Assembly: GCA_019321725.1 (NCBI GenBank)
Contig: JAGSPU010000374.1
Coordinates: 1-64,000 of the forward strand
Origin: Paulownia fortunei
Taxonomy: Eukaryota > Streptophyta > Magnoliopsida > Lamiales > Paulowniaceae
Reading direction: 5' to 3'
DNA: 64,000 nucleotides
A model generated the notes under the pieces. It searched no databases and was not told where the DNA came from. It was given only the letters and a program-made list of their open reading frames with translations. Position numbers and translations under genes: made by a program. Shown one piece after another: positions 1 through 13,123 of the stretch (its first letter is position 1; each line of letters opens with the position of its first letter).

Positions 1-3000
1 AACATCTCTGATGTGTTTTCTTTTATAAGATATAGAATACAGAAAAACCCAAATTTTTGGCAATAAAATGTTTCACCATAAAATCGCCAATGCCATCCCC
101 ACCCTTTCGCTACTCCTCTCATTTAGATTATGTATTTTATAATGTAAAATAAAAAGTCCAAACTTTTGCTACTGAAAATTGTACAATACAAAAATAGGCC
201 ACCCCAACCTCTTCGCTACTCTCTCTTGTATTAAGTGTTCTATGATATACAATACTAAAATTCCTAATTTTTGCTAATAAAATTTTAATAGTACAAATCC
301 AAGGTTTCTACTGTCATCTCATTAGTGTCGAACATTTGTTTTTAATTTAAGGATGTAAAATCTAATAAACCCTAGTTTTTTCTAAAAGTATTTTCACTCC
401 ACCAGCTCGCAAATATTCCTCTAGTATTTTGTACATTATGATGCATTATCCAAAAAACCCTAGATTTTATTCCGAAAGTTTTAACACAAAAAACACAAGG
501 CCACCCTCGTGCCTCGCTACTCTCTATTGTTTCTGTATTTTCAAATGCAAAATCTAAAAAACCCCAATTTCTACAACTCAAATTTTCACCTCCACCCTCC
601 CACTAACATCTCTGATGTGTTTTCTGTTATAAGATATAGAATAAAGAAAAACTAAATTTTTGCAATAGAACGTTTCACCATACCACCCTTTAGCAACTCT
701 CTCTCTTAGAGTATGTATTTTATGATGTAAAATAAAAAAGTCCAAACTTTTGCTACTAAAATTTTACAATACAAAAATAGGCCACCCCAACCTCTTCGCT
801 ACTCTCTCTCTCGTATTTAGTGTTCTATGTTATACAATACTAAAAATCCTAATTTTTGCTAATAAAATTTTAATAGTAAAATCAAAGGTTTCTACTGTCA
901 TCTCATTAGTGTCGAACATTTGTTCTTTATTTAAGGATGTAAAATCTAATAAACACTAGTTTTTGCTAAAAGTATTTTCACTCCACCAGCTCGCAAATAT
1001 TCCTCTAGTGTTTTGTACATTATGATGCATAATCCAAAAACCCTTGATTTTATTCTGAAAGTTTTAACACAAAAAAACACCAAGCCACCCTCGTGCCTCG
1101 CTACTCTCTTTGTTTCTGTATTTTTAGACGCAAAATATAAAACAACCCTAATTTCTACAACTCAAATTTTCACCTACACCCTTTCACTAACATCTCTGAT
1201 GTGTTTTCTGTTATAAGATATAGAATAAAGAAAACCTAAATTTTGGCAATAGAACGTTTCATGATAAAATAGCCATGCCATCCCCACCCTTTCGCTACTC
1301 TCTCTCTTAGATTATGAATTTTATGATGTAAATCAAAAAATCCTAACTTTTGCTATTGAAAATTTCACAATATAAAAATAGGCCACCCCACCCTTCGCTA
1401 CTCTCTCTTGTATTAAGTGTTCTATGATATACAATACTAAAAATTCCTAATTTTTGCTAATAAAATTTTAATTGTACAAATCCAAGGTTTCTACTATCAT
1501 CTCATTAGTGTCGAACATTTGTTCCTCATTTAAGGATGTAAAATCTAATAAACCCTAGTTTTGCTAAAAGCATGTTCACTCCACCAGCTCGCAAATATTC
1601 CTCCAGTGTTTTGTACATTATGATGCATAATCCAAAACCCTAGATTTTGTTCCGAAAGTTTTAACACAAAAAAAACCAGGCCACCTCGTGGCTCGCTACT
1701 CTCTGTTGTTTCTGTATTTTCAGACACAAAATCTAAAAAACTCCAATTTCTGCAAGTCAAATTTTCACCTCCACCCTCCCACTAACATCTCTGATGTGTT
1801 TTCTGTTATAAGATATAGAATAAAGAAAATCCAAATTTTGGCTATAGAACGTTTCACCATAAAATCGCCGTGCCATCCCCACCCTTTCGCTACACTCTCT
1901 CTTAGATTATGTATTTTATGATGTAAAATCAAAAGTCGTAACTTTTGCTATTGAAAATTTCACAACACAAAAAAGGCCACCCCACCCCTTCGCTACTCTC
2001 TCTTGTGTTAAGTGTTCTGTGTTATACAATACTAAAACCCCTAATTTTTGCTAATAAAATTTTAATAGTACAAATCCAAGGCTTCTACTATCATCTCATT
2101 AGTGTCGAACATTTATCCTGTATTTAAGGATGTAAAATCTAATAAACTCTAATTTTTGCTAAAAATATTTTCACCCACCAGCTCACTAATATTCCTCTTG
2201 TATTTTGTACTTTATGATGCATAATCTATAAAACACTAGTTTTTACTGTGAAAGTTTTAACAAAAAAAACATCAGGCCTCTCTCGACCCTCACTACTCTC
2301 TGTGGTTTCTATATTTTCAGATGCAAAATCTAAAAAACCCCAAATTCTGCAACTCAAATTTTCACTTCCACCCTCCCATTAACATCTCTGATGAGTTTTC
2401 TTTTATAACATAGAATAAAGAAAACCCAAATTTTGGCAATAGAATGCTTCACCATAAAATCGTCATGCCATCCCCACCCTTTCGCTACTCTCTCTTTTAG
2501 AGTATGTATTTTATGACGTAAAATAAAAAAGTCCAAACTTTTGCTACTGAAAATTTTACAATACAAAAATAGGCTACCCCAACCTCTTCGCTACCCTCTC
2601 TCGTATTAAGTGTTCTATCATATATAATACTAAAAACCTAATTTTTGAAATAAAATTTTAATGGTACAAATCCATGGTTTCTACTGTCATCTCATTAGTG
2701 TCGAACATTTGTTCTTTATTTAAGGATGTAAAATCTAATAAACCCTAGTTTTTGCTAAAAGTATTTTCACTCCACCAGCTCGCAAATATTCCTCCAGTGT
2801 TTTGTACATTATGATGCATAATCCAAAAACCCTAGATTTTATTCCAAATGTTTTAACACAAAAAACACCAGGCCAACCTCGTAGCTCGCTACTCTTTGTT
2901 GTTTCTGTATTTTCAGACACAAATTTTAAAAAATCCCAATTTCTGCAATTCAAATTTTCACCTCCACCCTCCCACTAACATCTCTGATGTGTTTTCAATT

Positions 3001-6000
3001 ATAAGATATAGAATATAGAAAACCCTAATTTTTGGCAATACAAAGTTTCACCATAAAAACGCCATGCCATGCCCACCCTTTCGCTACTCTCTCTCTTAGA
3101 TTATGTATTTTATGATGTAAAATCAAAAAGCCCTAGCTTTTGCTAATGAAAATTTCACAATACAAAAAAAGGCCACCGCCACCCTTCGCTACTCTCTCTT
3201 GTATTAAGTGTTCTATGTTATACAATACAAAAAATCCTAATTTTTGGTAATAAAATTTTAATAGTACAAATCCAAGACTTCTGCTATCATCTCATTAGTG
3301 TTGAACATTTGTCCTGTGTTTAAGGATGTAAAATCTAATAAACCCTAATTTTTTGTTAAAAATATTTTCACCCCACCAGCTCACTAATATTCCTCTAGTG
3401 TTTTGTACTATATGATGCATAATCCAAAAAACCCTAGTTTTTATTCTGAAAGTTTTAACAAAAAAAACACCAGGCCACCCTCGTGCCTCGCTACTCTCTG
3501 TTGTTTTTGTATTTTCAGACGCAAAATCTAAAAAACCCCAATTTCTACAACTCAAATTTTCACCTCCACCCTCCCACTAGCATCTCTGATGCGTTTTCTG
3601 TTATATAGATATAGAATAAAGGAAACCCATTTTGGCAATAAAACCTTTCACCATAAAATTGCCATGCCATCCCCACCTTTCGCTACTCTCTCTTTTAGAT
3701 TATGTATTTTATGATGTAAAATCAAAAAGTCCTAACTTTTACTATTGAAAATTTCATAATATAAAAATAGGCCACCCCACCCCTTCGCTACTCTCTCTTG
3801 TATTAAGTGTTCTATGATATACAATACTAAAATTCCTAATTTTTGCTAATAAAATTTTAATAGTACAAATCCAAGGTTTCTACTATTATCTCATTAGTGT
3901 CGAACATTTGTTTTTATTTAAGGATGTAAAATCTAATAAACCCTAGTTTTTGCTAAATGTATTTTCACTCCACCAGCTAGTAAATATTGCTACAGTGTTT
4001 TGTCCATTATGATGCATAATCCAAAAAACACTAGATTTTATCCGAAAGTTTTAACACAAAAAGACTAGGCCACCCTCTCTGCCTTGCTACTCTCTGTTGT
4101 TTCTATATTTTTAGACGCAAAATCTAAAAAACCCCAATTTCTACAACTCAAATTTTCACCTCCACTCTCCCACTAACATCTCTGATGTGTTTTCTGTTAT
4201 AAGATATAGAATAAAGAAAACCCAAATTTTGGCAATAGAACCTTTCACCATAAAATTGCCATGCCATCCTCACCCTTTCGCTACTCTCTCTCTTAGATTA
4301 TGTATTTTATGATGTAAAATCAAAAAGTCCTAACTTTTGCTATTGAAAATTTCACAATATAAAAATAGGCCACGCCCACCGCTTCGCTACTCTCTCTTGT
4401 ATTAAGTGTTCTATGATATACAATACTAAAATTCCTAATTTTTGCTAATAAAATTTTAATAGTACAAATCCGAGGTTTCTACTATCATCTCATTAGTGTC
4501 GAACATTTGTTCTTTATTTAAGGATGTAAAATCTAATAAACCGTAGTTTTTGCTAAATGTATTTTCACTCCACCACTCGCAAATATTCCTCCAGTGTTTT
4601 GTCCATTATGATGCATAATCCAAAAAAACACTAGATTTTATTCCGAAAGTTTTAACACAAAAAAGACCAGGCCACCCTCGTGCCTTGCTACTCTCTGTTG
4701 TTTCTATATTTTCAGACGCAAAATCTAAAAACCCCAATTTCTACAACTCAAATTTTCACCTCCACCCTCCCACTAGCATCTCTGATGTGTTTTCTGTTAT
4801 AAGATATAGAATAAAGGAAACCCATTTTGGCAATAAAACCTTTCACCATAAAATCGCCATGCCATCCCCACCCTTTCGCTACTCTCTCTTTTAGATTATG
4901 TATTTTATGATGTAAAATCAAAAGTCATAACTTTTACTATTGAAAATTTCACAATATAAAAATTGGCCACCCCCACCGCTTCGCTACTCTCTCTTGTGTT
5001 AAGTATTCTATGTTATTTCTATGTTACACAATACTAAAATTCCTAATTTTTGCTAATAAAATTTTAATAGTACAAATCCAAGGTTTCTACTATCATCTCA
5101 TTAGTGTCGAATATTTGTCCTGTGTTTAATGATGTAAAATCTAATAAACCCTAATTTTTGCTAAAAATATTTTCACCCCACCAGCTCACTAATATTCCTC
5201 TAGTGTTTTGTACTTTATGATGCATAATCCAAAAAAACCTAGTTTTTACTCTGAAAGTTTTAACAAAAAAAACACCAGGCCTCTCTCGACCCTCGCTACT
5301 CTCTGTTGTTTCTATATTTTCAGACGCAAAATCTAAAAACCTAAATTTCTGCAACTCAAATTTTCACCTCCACCATCCCATTAACATCTCTGATGAGTTT
5401 TCTTTTATAAGATACAGAATAAAGAAAATGCAAATTTTGGCAATAGAATGTTTCACCATAAAATCGTGATGCCATTCCCACGCTTTCGCTACTCTCTCTT
5501 TTAGAGTATGTATTTTATGATGTAAAATAAAAAAGTCCAAACCTTTGCTATTGAAAATTTTACAATACAAAAATAGGCCACCCCAACCTCTTCGCTACTC
5601 TCTCTCGTATTAAGTGTTCTATGATATACAATATTAAAAATCCTAATTTTTGCTAATAAAATTTTAATAGTACAAATCCATAGTTTCTACGGTCATCTCA
5701 TTAGTGTCGAACATTTGTTCTTTATTTAAGGATGTAAAATCTAATAAACCCTAGTTTTTGCTAAAAGTATTTTCACTCTACCAGCACACAAATATTCCTC
5801 CAATGTTTTGTCCATTATGATGCACAATCCAAAAATTCCGAAAGTTTTAACACAAAAAAACCAGGCCACCATCGTGCCTCACTACTCTCTGTTGTTTCTG
5901 TATTTTCAGATGCAAAATATAAAAAACCCTAATTTCTACAACTCAAATTTTCACCTCCACCCTCCACTAACATCTCTGATGTGTTTTCTGTTATAAGATA

Positions 6001-7761
6001 TAGAATAAAGAAAACCCAAATTTTGGCAATAGAACCTTTCACCATAAAATCCCCATGCCATCCCCAACCTTCGCTACTCTCTCTCTTAAATTATGTATTT
6101 TATGATGTAAAATCAAAAAGTCCTAACTTTTGCTATTGAAAATTTCAAAATATAAAAATATGCCATCCCCACCCTTCGCTACTCTCTCTTGTATTAAGTG
6201 TTCTATGATATACAATACTAAAATTTCTAATTTTTGCTAATTAAATTTTAATAGTACAAATCCAAGGTTTCTACTATTATCTCATTAGTGTCGAACATTT
6301 GTTTTTTATTTAAGGATGTAAAATCTAATAAACCCTAGTTTTTGCTAAATGTATTTTCACTCCACCAGCTAGTAAATATTGCTACAGTGTTTTGTCCATT
6401 ATGATGCATAATCCAAAAAACACTAGATTTTATCCCGAAAGTTTTAACACAAAAAAGACCAGGCCACCCTCATGCCTTGCTACTCTCTGTTGTTTCTATA
6501 TTTTTAAACGCAAAATCTAAAAAACCCCAATTTCTACAACTCAAATTTTCACCTCCACTCTCCCACTAACATCTTTGATGTGTTTTCTATTATAAGATAT
6601 AGAATAAAGAAAACCCAAATTTTGGCAATAGAATGTTTCACCAAAAAATCCCCATGCCATCCCACCCTTTCGCTACTCTCTCTCTTAGATTATGTATTTT
6701 ATGATGTAAAATCAAAAAGTCCTAACTTTTGCTATTGAAAATTTCACAATATAAAAATAGGCCACCCCTCCTTTTCGCTAATCTATCTTGTATTAAGTGT
6801 TCTATGATATATAAATACTGAAATTCCTAATTTTTGCTAATAAAATTTTAAGAGTACAAATCCAAGGTTTCTACTGTCATCTCATTAGTGTCGAACATTT
6901 GTTCTTTATTTAAGGATGTAAAATCTAATAAACCCTAGTTTTTGCTAAAAGTATTTTCACTCCACCAGCTCGCAAATATTCCTCCAGTGTTTTGTACATT
7001 ATGATGCATAATCCAAAAAACCCTAGATTTTATTCCAAAAGTTTCAACACAAAAAAGACCAGGCCACCATCGTGTCACGCTACTCTCTGTTGTTTTTGTA
7101 TTTTCAGACGCAAAATCTAAAAAACCACAATTTCTACAACTCAAATTTTCACCTCCACCCTCCCATTAACATCTCTGATGTGTTTTCTGTTATAAGATAT
7201 GGAATATAGAAAACCCTAATTTTGGCAATAGAAAGTTTCAGCATAAAAACAACATGCCATCCCACACTTTTGCTACTCTCTCTCTTTGATCATGTATTTT
7301 ATGATGTAAAATCAAAAAGTCCAAACTTTTGCTACTGAAAATTTCACAATACAAAAAGGCCACCCCCACCCCTTCCCTACCCTCTGTTGTATTAAGTGTT
7401 CTATGATATACAATACTAAAAACCTTAATTTTTGCTAAAAAAATTTTAATAGTACAAATCCAAGGCTTCTACTATCATCTCATTAGTGTCGAACATTTGT
7501 TCTGTGTTTAAGGATGTAAAATCTAGTAAACCCTAGTTTTTGCTAAAAATATTTTCACCCCACAGCTCACTAATATTGCTCTAGTGTTTTGTACATTATG
7601 ATACATAATCCAAAAACCCTAGTTTTTACTCTAAAGTTTAACAAAAAAAACACGAGGCCTCCCTCGTCGCTCGCTACTCTCTGTTGTTTCTATATTTTCA
7701 GATGCAAAATCTAAAAAACCCCAATTTCTGCAACTCAAATTTTCACCTCCACCCTTCCACT
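1..7761 (+). repeat. Array region with simple one-unit HOR structure
   Basis: There are thirteen full units of 584-608 bp with scattered substitutions and no obvious multi-unit pattern. The 608-bp unit owes its extra length to a local duplication of about 12 bp around 5,000-5,030 (TTCTATGTTA repeated inside m3). The m4 tail alternates between the CTCGCAAATATT and CTCACTAATATT variants without strict order. Confidence 0.75.
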
Positions 7762-10173
7762 AACATCCCTCATGTGTTTTCTTTTATAAGATATAGAATA
7801 AATAAAACCCAAATTTTGGCAATAGAACGTTTCACCATAAAATCGCCATGCCGTCCCTACCCTTTCGCTACTCTCTCTCTTAGATTATGTATTTTATGAT
7901 GTAAAATCGAAAAGTTCTAACTTTTGCTACTGAAAATTTCACAATACAAAAATAGGGCACCCCCACCCTTCACTACTCTCTCTTGTATTAAGTGTTCTAT
8001 GATATACAATACTAAAAATCCTAATTTTTGATAATAAATTTTTAAAAGTACAAATCCATGGTTTCTACTGTCTTCTCATTAGTGTCTAACATTTGTTTTG
8101 TATAGAAGGATATAAAATCTAATCAACCCTAGTTTTTGCTAAATGTATTTTCACTCCACCGGCTCGCAAATATTCCTCTAGTGTTTTGTACATTATGATG
8201 CATAATCCAAAAAACCCTAGTTTTTATTCTGAAAGTTTGAACAAAAAAAAACCAGGCCACCCTCGTGCCTCGCTACCTCTGTTGTTTCTTTATTTTCAGA
8301 TCAAAATCTAAAAAATCCCAATTTTTGGAACTCAAATTTTCACCTCCACCCTCCCACTAACATCTCTGATGTGTTATCTTTTATAAGATATAGAATACAG
8401 AAAATCCAAATTTTGGCAATAAAACGTTTCACCATAAAATCGCCATGCCATCCCCACCCTTTTGCTACTCTCTCTCTTAGATTATGTATTTTATGATGTA
8501 AAATCGAAAAGCCCTAACTTTTCCTATTGAAAGTTTCACAATATAAAAATAAGCCACCCCCACCCCTTCGCGACTCTCTCTTGTATTAAGTGTTCTATGA
8601 TATACAATACTAAAATTCCTAATTTTTGCTAATAAAACTTTAATAGTACAAATCCAAGGTTTTCTACTGTCATCTCATTAGTGTCGAACATTTGTTTTGT
8701 ATAGAAGGATATACAATCTAATAGACCCTAGTTTTTGCTAAAAGTATTTTCACTCCACCAGCTCGCAAATATTCCTCCAGTGTTTTGTACATTATGATGC
8801 ATAATCCAAAAAATCCTAGATTTTATTCCGAAAGTTTCAACACAAAAAGGATCAGGCCACCCTCGTGTCACGCTACTCTCTGTTGTTTTTGTATTTTCAG
8901 ACGAAAAATCTAAAAAACCCCAATCTCTACAACTCAAATTTTCACCTCCACTCTCCCACTAACATCTTTGATGTGTTTTCTATTATAAGATATAGAATAA
9001 AGAAAACCCAAATTTTGGCAATAGAACGTTTCACCATAAAATCGCCATGTCGTCCCTACCCTTTCGCTACTCTCTCTCTTAGATTATGTATTTTATGATG
9101 TAAAATCGAAAAGTTCTAACTTTTGCTACTGAAAATTTCACAATACAAAAATAGGCCACCCCCACCCTTCACTACTCTCTCTTGTATTAAGTGTTCTATG
9201 ATATACAATACTAAAAATCCTAATTTTTGATAATAAAATTTTAAAAGTACAAATCCATGGTTTCTACTGTCATCTCATTAGTGTCTAACATTTGTTTTGT
9301 ATAGAAGGATATAAAATCTAATAAACCCTAGTTTTTGCTAAAAGTATTTTCACTCCACCGGCTCGCAAATATTCCTCTAGTGTTTTGTACATTATGATGC
9401 ATAATCCAAAAAACCCTAGTTTTTATTCTGAAAGTTTGAACACAAAAAACACCAGGCCACCCTCGTGCCTCGCTACCCTCTGTTGTTTCTTTATTTTCAT
9501 ATCAAAATCTAAAAAAACCTAATTTCTGGAACTCAAATTTCACCTCCACCCTCCCACTAACATCTCTGATGTGTTATCTTTTATAAGATATAGAATACAG
9601 AAAATCCAAATTTTGGCAATAAAACGTTTCACCATAAAATCGCCATGCCATCCCCACCCTTTTGCTACTCTCTCTCTTAGATTATGAATTTTATGATGTA
9701 AAATCGAAAAAGCTCTAACTTTTCCTATGAAAGTTTCACAATATAAAAATAAGCCACCCCCACCCCTTCGCTAGTCTCTCTTGTATTAAGTGTTCTACGA
9801 TATACAATACTAAAAATTCCTAATTTTTGCTAATAAAATTTTAATAGTACAAATCCAAGGTTTCTACTGTCATCTCATTAGTCTCGAACATTTGTTCTTT
9901 ATTTAAGAATGTAAAATCTAATAAACCCTAGTTTTTGCTAAAAGTATTTTCACTCCACCAACTCGCAAATATTCCTCCAGTGTTTTGTACATTATGATGC
10001 ATAATCCAAAAAACCCTAGATTTTATTCTGAAAGTTTTAACACAAAAAAGACCAAGCCACCCTCGTGTCTCGCTACTCTCTGTTGTTTTGTATTTTCAGA
10101 CGCAAAATCTAAAAAAACCCCAATTTCTACAACTCAAATTTTCACCTCCACTCTCTCACTAACATCTCTGATG

Positions 10174-10278
10174 TGTTTTCTGTTATAAGATATAGAATAA
10201 AGAAAACCCAAATTTTGGCAATAGAACGTTTGACCATAAAATCGCCATGCCATCCCCACCCTTTCACTACTCTGTCTC
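10174..10278 (+). repeat. Sub-monomer m1 of a representative HOR unit (105 bp)
   Basis: It starts TGTTTTCTGTTATAAG, runs through GAAAACCCAAATTTTGGC and a TTTCACCATAAAATCGCC-like stretch (here TTTGACC), and ends in a C-rich patch plus an ACTACTCTGTCTCT variant of the usual CGCTACTCTCTCT. Its AAACCC core lies where the other monomers carry AAACCCTA. In other units m1 reads AAACCCTAATTTT, for example near 2,980-3,060 and throughout 23-31 kb. Confidence 0.85.
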
Positions 10279-10384
10279 TTAGATTATGTATTTTATGATG
10301 TAAAATCAAAAAGTCCTAACTTTTGCTATTGAAAATTTCACAATATAAAAATTGGCCACCCATTACCCCTTCGCTACTCTCTCT
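10279..10384 (+). repeat. Sub-monomer m2 of a representative HOR unit (106 bp)
   Basis: It starts TTAGATTATGTATTTTATGA, followed by TGTAAAATCAAAAAGTCC, TAACTTTTGC, AAAATTTCACAAT and a C-rich patch before CGCTACTCTCTCT. m2 is the best conserved sub-monomer across the array. In most units its C-rich patch reads CCACCCCCACCCCTTCGC, so the minus strand carries runs of four and five G. Confidence 0.85.
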
Positions 10385-10494
10385 TGTATTAAGTGTTCTA
10401 TGATATACAATACTAAAATTACTAATTTTTGCTAATAAAATTTTAATAGTACAAATCCAAGGATTCTAATGTCATCTCATTAGTGTCGAACATT
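10385..10494 (+). repeat. Sub-monomer m3 of a representative HOR unit (110 bp)
   Basis: It starts TGTATTAAGTGTTCTATGAT, then ATACAATACTAAAA, a CCTAATTTTTGC-like core, AATAAAATTTTAATAGTAC, and ends CTCATTAGTGTCGAACATT. It lacks the CGCTACTCTCT ending. It is also the sub-monomer most often hit by deletion, at 12,231, 19,475 and the three 44-bp deletions at 21.06, 24.01 and 27.55 kb. Confidence 0.85.
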
Positions 10495-10582
10495 TGTTCT
10501 TTATTTAAAGATGTAAAATCTAATAAACCCTAGTTTTTGGTAAAAGTATTTTCACTCCACCAGCTCGCAAATATTCCTCCAG
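10495..10582 (+). repeat. Sub-monomer m4 of a representative HOR unit (88 bp)
   Basis: It starts TGTTCTTTATTTAAAGATG and holds the most constant telobox-like word, AAACCCTAG, at 10,525-10,533. It then runs TTTTTG, ATTTTCAC and CTCGCAAATATTCCTC. Three variants of the tail mark array regions: CCAGCTCGCAAATATTCC, CCAGCTCACTAATATTCC, and CCGACCAACTCACTAATATT. The last is mostly confined to 23.5-31.3 kb and its duplicate copies. Confidence 0.85.
10525..10533 (+). promoter_or_regulatory. Telobox-like motif in m4, one of many in the array
   Basis: AAACCCTAG matches the plant telobox core AAACCCTA. The same word sits in m4 of nearly every unit (for example 370, 950, 1,551, 9,324, 24,101, 37,108) and in m5 of most. 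Degraded forms (AATCCTAA, AAACCCAAA, AAACCCCAA) occupy the equivalent place in m1, m3 and m6. A regulatory role is not shown. The site is annotated because its position is fixed within the repeat. Confidence 0.4.
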
Positions 10583-10685
10583 TGTTTTGTCCATTATGAT
10601 GCATAATCCAAAAAATACTAGATTTTATTCCGAAAGTTTTAACACAAAAAAGACCAGGCCACCCTCGTGCCTCGCTACTCTCTGT
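10583..10685 (+). repeat. Sub-monomer m5 of a representative HOR unit (103 bp)
   Basis: It starts TGTTTTGTCCATTATGATG, then CATAATCCAAAAAA, an ACTAG/CCCTAG core, CGAAAGTTTTAACAC, an A-run, CAGGCCACCCTCGTGCC, and the ending TCGCTACTCTCTGT. Most units read AAACCCTAG at the core. The unit shown here has AATACTAG. Confidence 0.85.
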
Positions 10686-10775
10686 TGTTTCTGTATTTTC
10701 AGACGCAAAATCTAAAAAACCCCAATTTCTACAACTCAAATTTTGACCTCCACCCTCCCACTAACATCTCTGATG
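10686..10775 (+). repeat. Sub-monomer m6 of a representative HOR unit (90 bp)
   Basis: It starts TGTTTCTGTATTTTCAGACG, then CAAAATCTAAAAAACCCC, AATTTCTACAACTC, AAATTTTGACC (AAATTTTCACC in most units), and a C-rich stretch leading to CACTAACATCTCTGATG, where the next m1 begins. It is one of two short sub-monomers (with m4) and lacks the CGCTACTCTCT ending. Confidence 0.85.
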
Positions 10776-13123
10776 TGTTTTCTGTTATAAGATATAGATT
10801 AAAGAAAACCCAAATTTTGGCAATAGAACCTTTCACCATAAAATCGCCATGCCATCCCCACCCTTTTGCTACTCTCTCCTTAGATTATGTATTTTATGAT
10901 GTAAAATCAAAAAGTCCAAACTTTTGCTACTGAAAATTTCACAATACAAAAAAAGGCCACCCCACCCCTTCCCTACCCTCTGTTGTATTAACTGTTCTAT
11001 GATATACAATACTAAAAACCCTAATTTTTGATAATAAAATTTTAAAAGTACAAATCCATGGTTTCTACTGTCATCTCATTAGTGTCTAACATTTGTTTTG
11101 TATAGAAGGATATAAAATCTAATAAACCCTAGTTTTTGCTAAAAGTATTTTCACTCCACCGGCTCGCAAATATTCCTCTAGTGTTTTGTACATTATGATG
11201 CATAATCCAAAAAATCCTAGTTTTTATTCTGAAAGTTTGAACAAAAAAAACACGAGGCCACCCTCGTGCCTCGCTACCTCTGTTGTTTCTTTATTTTCAT
11301 ATCAAAATCTAAAAAATCCCAATTTCTGGAACTCAAATTTTCACCTCCACCCTCCCACTAACATCTCTGATGTGTTATCTTTTATAAAATATAGAATACA
11401 GAAAATCCAAATTTTGGCAATAAAACGTTTCACCATAAAATCGCCATGCCATCCCCACCCTTTTGCTACTCTCTCTTAGATTATGTATTTTATGATGTAA
11501 AATCGAAAAGCCCTAACTTTTCCTATTGAAAGTTTCACAATATAAAAATAGGCCACCCCCACCCCTTCGCTACTCTCTCTTGTATTAAGTGTTCTATGAT
11601 ATACAATACTAAAATTCCTAATTTTTGCTAATAAAATTTTAATAGTACAAATCCAAGGTTTCTACTGTCATCTCATTAGTCTCGAATATTTGTTCTTTAT
11701 TTAAGAATGTAAAATCTAATAAACCCTAGTTTTTGCTAAAAGTATTTTCACCCTACCAGCTCGCAAATATTCCTCCAGTGTTTTGTACATTATGATGCAT
11801 AATCCAAAAAATCCTAGATTTTATTCCGAAGGTTTGAACACAAAAAAGACCAGGCCACCCTCGTGTCTCGCTACTCTCTGTTGTTTTTGTATTTTCAGAC
11901 GCAAAATCTAAAAAATCCCAATTTCTACAACTCAAATTTTCACCTCCACTCTCCCACTAACATCTCTGATGTGTTTTCTGTTATAAGATATAGAGTAAAG
12001 AAAACCCAAATTTTGGCAATAGAACGTTTGACCATAAAATCGCCATGCCATCCCCACCCTTTCGCTACTCTCTCTCTTAGATTATGTATTTTATGATGTA
12101 AAATCAAAAAGTCCTAACTTTTGTTATTGAAAATTTCACAATATAAAAATAGGCCACCCCCACCCCTTCTCTACTCTCTCTTGTATAAAGTGTTCTATGA
12201 TATACAATACTAAAATTCCTAATTTTTGCTAGTGTCGAACATTTGTTCTTTATTTAAAGATGTAAAATCTAATAAACCCTAGTTTTTGCTAAAAGTATTT
12301 TCACTCCACCAGCTCGCAAATATTCCTCCAGTATTTTGTCCATTATGATGCATAATCCAAAAAATACTAGATTTTATTCCGAAAGTTTTAACACAAAAAA
12401 GACCAGGCCACCCTCGTGCCTCGCTACTCTCTGTTGTTTCTGTATTTTCAGACGCAAAATCTAAAAAACCTCAATTTCTACAACTCAAATTTTGACCTCC
12501 ACCCTCCCACTAACATCTCTGATGTGTTTTCTATTATAAGATATAGATTAAAGAAAACCTAAATTTTGGCAATAGAACCTTTCACCATAAAATCGCCATG
12601 CCATCCCCACCCTTTCGCTACTCTCTCTCTTAGATTATGTATTTTATGATGTAAAATCAAAAAGTCCTAACTTTTGCTGTTGAAAATTTCACAATATAAA
12701 AATAGGCCACCCCCACCCCTTCGCTACTCTCTATTGTATTAAGTGTTCTATGATATACAATACTAAAATTCCTAATTTTTGCTAATAAAATTTTAATAGT
12801 ACAAATCCAAGGATTCTACTGTCATCTCATTAGTGTCGAACATTTGTTCTTTATTTAAAGATGTAAAATCTAATAAACCCTAGTTTTTGCTAAAAGTATT
12901 TTCACTCCACCAGCTCGCAAATATTCCTCTAGTGTTTTGTACATTATGATGCATAATCCAAAAAACACTAGATTTTATTCCGAAAGTTTCAACACAAAAA
13001 AGAGTAGGCCACCATCGTGTCACGCTACTCTCTGTTGTTTTTGTATTTTCAAACGCAAAATCTAAAAAACCACAATTTCTACAACTCAAATTTTCACCTC
13101 CACCCTCCCACTAACATCTCTGT

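Larger units (their letters stand above)
7762..12511 (+). repeat. Array region with a two- and three-unit super-repeat
   Basis: Units at 8,359, 9,559 and 11,360 share the m1 variant GTGTTATCTTTTATAA plus GAATACAGAAAATCC, a combination not seen in the intervening units. They are spaced 1,200 and 1,801 bp apart, that is 2 and 3 HOR units. An m4 variant reading TTTTGTATAGAAGGATAT recurs near 8,095, 8,693, 9,293 and 11,095. The region ends with a unit shortened to 553 bp by a 48-bp deletion at 12,230/12,231. Confidence 0.7.

Noticed and set aside
372..581. Short minus-strand ORF (69 codons), and its many relatives across the satellite
   Set aside because: It lies wholly inside the repeat, appears and disappears with one-base indels between units, and has no known domain or initiation context. 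Treated as a by-product of the satellite, not a gene.
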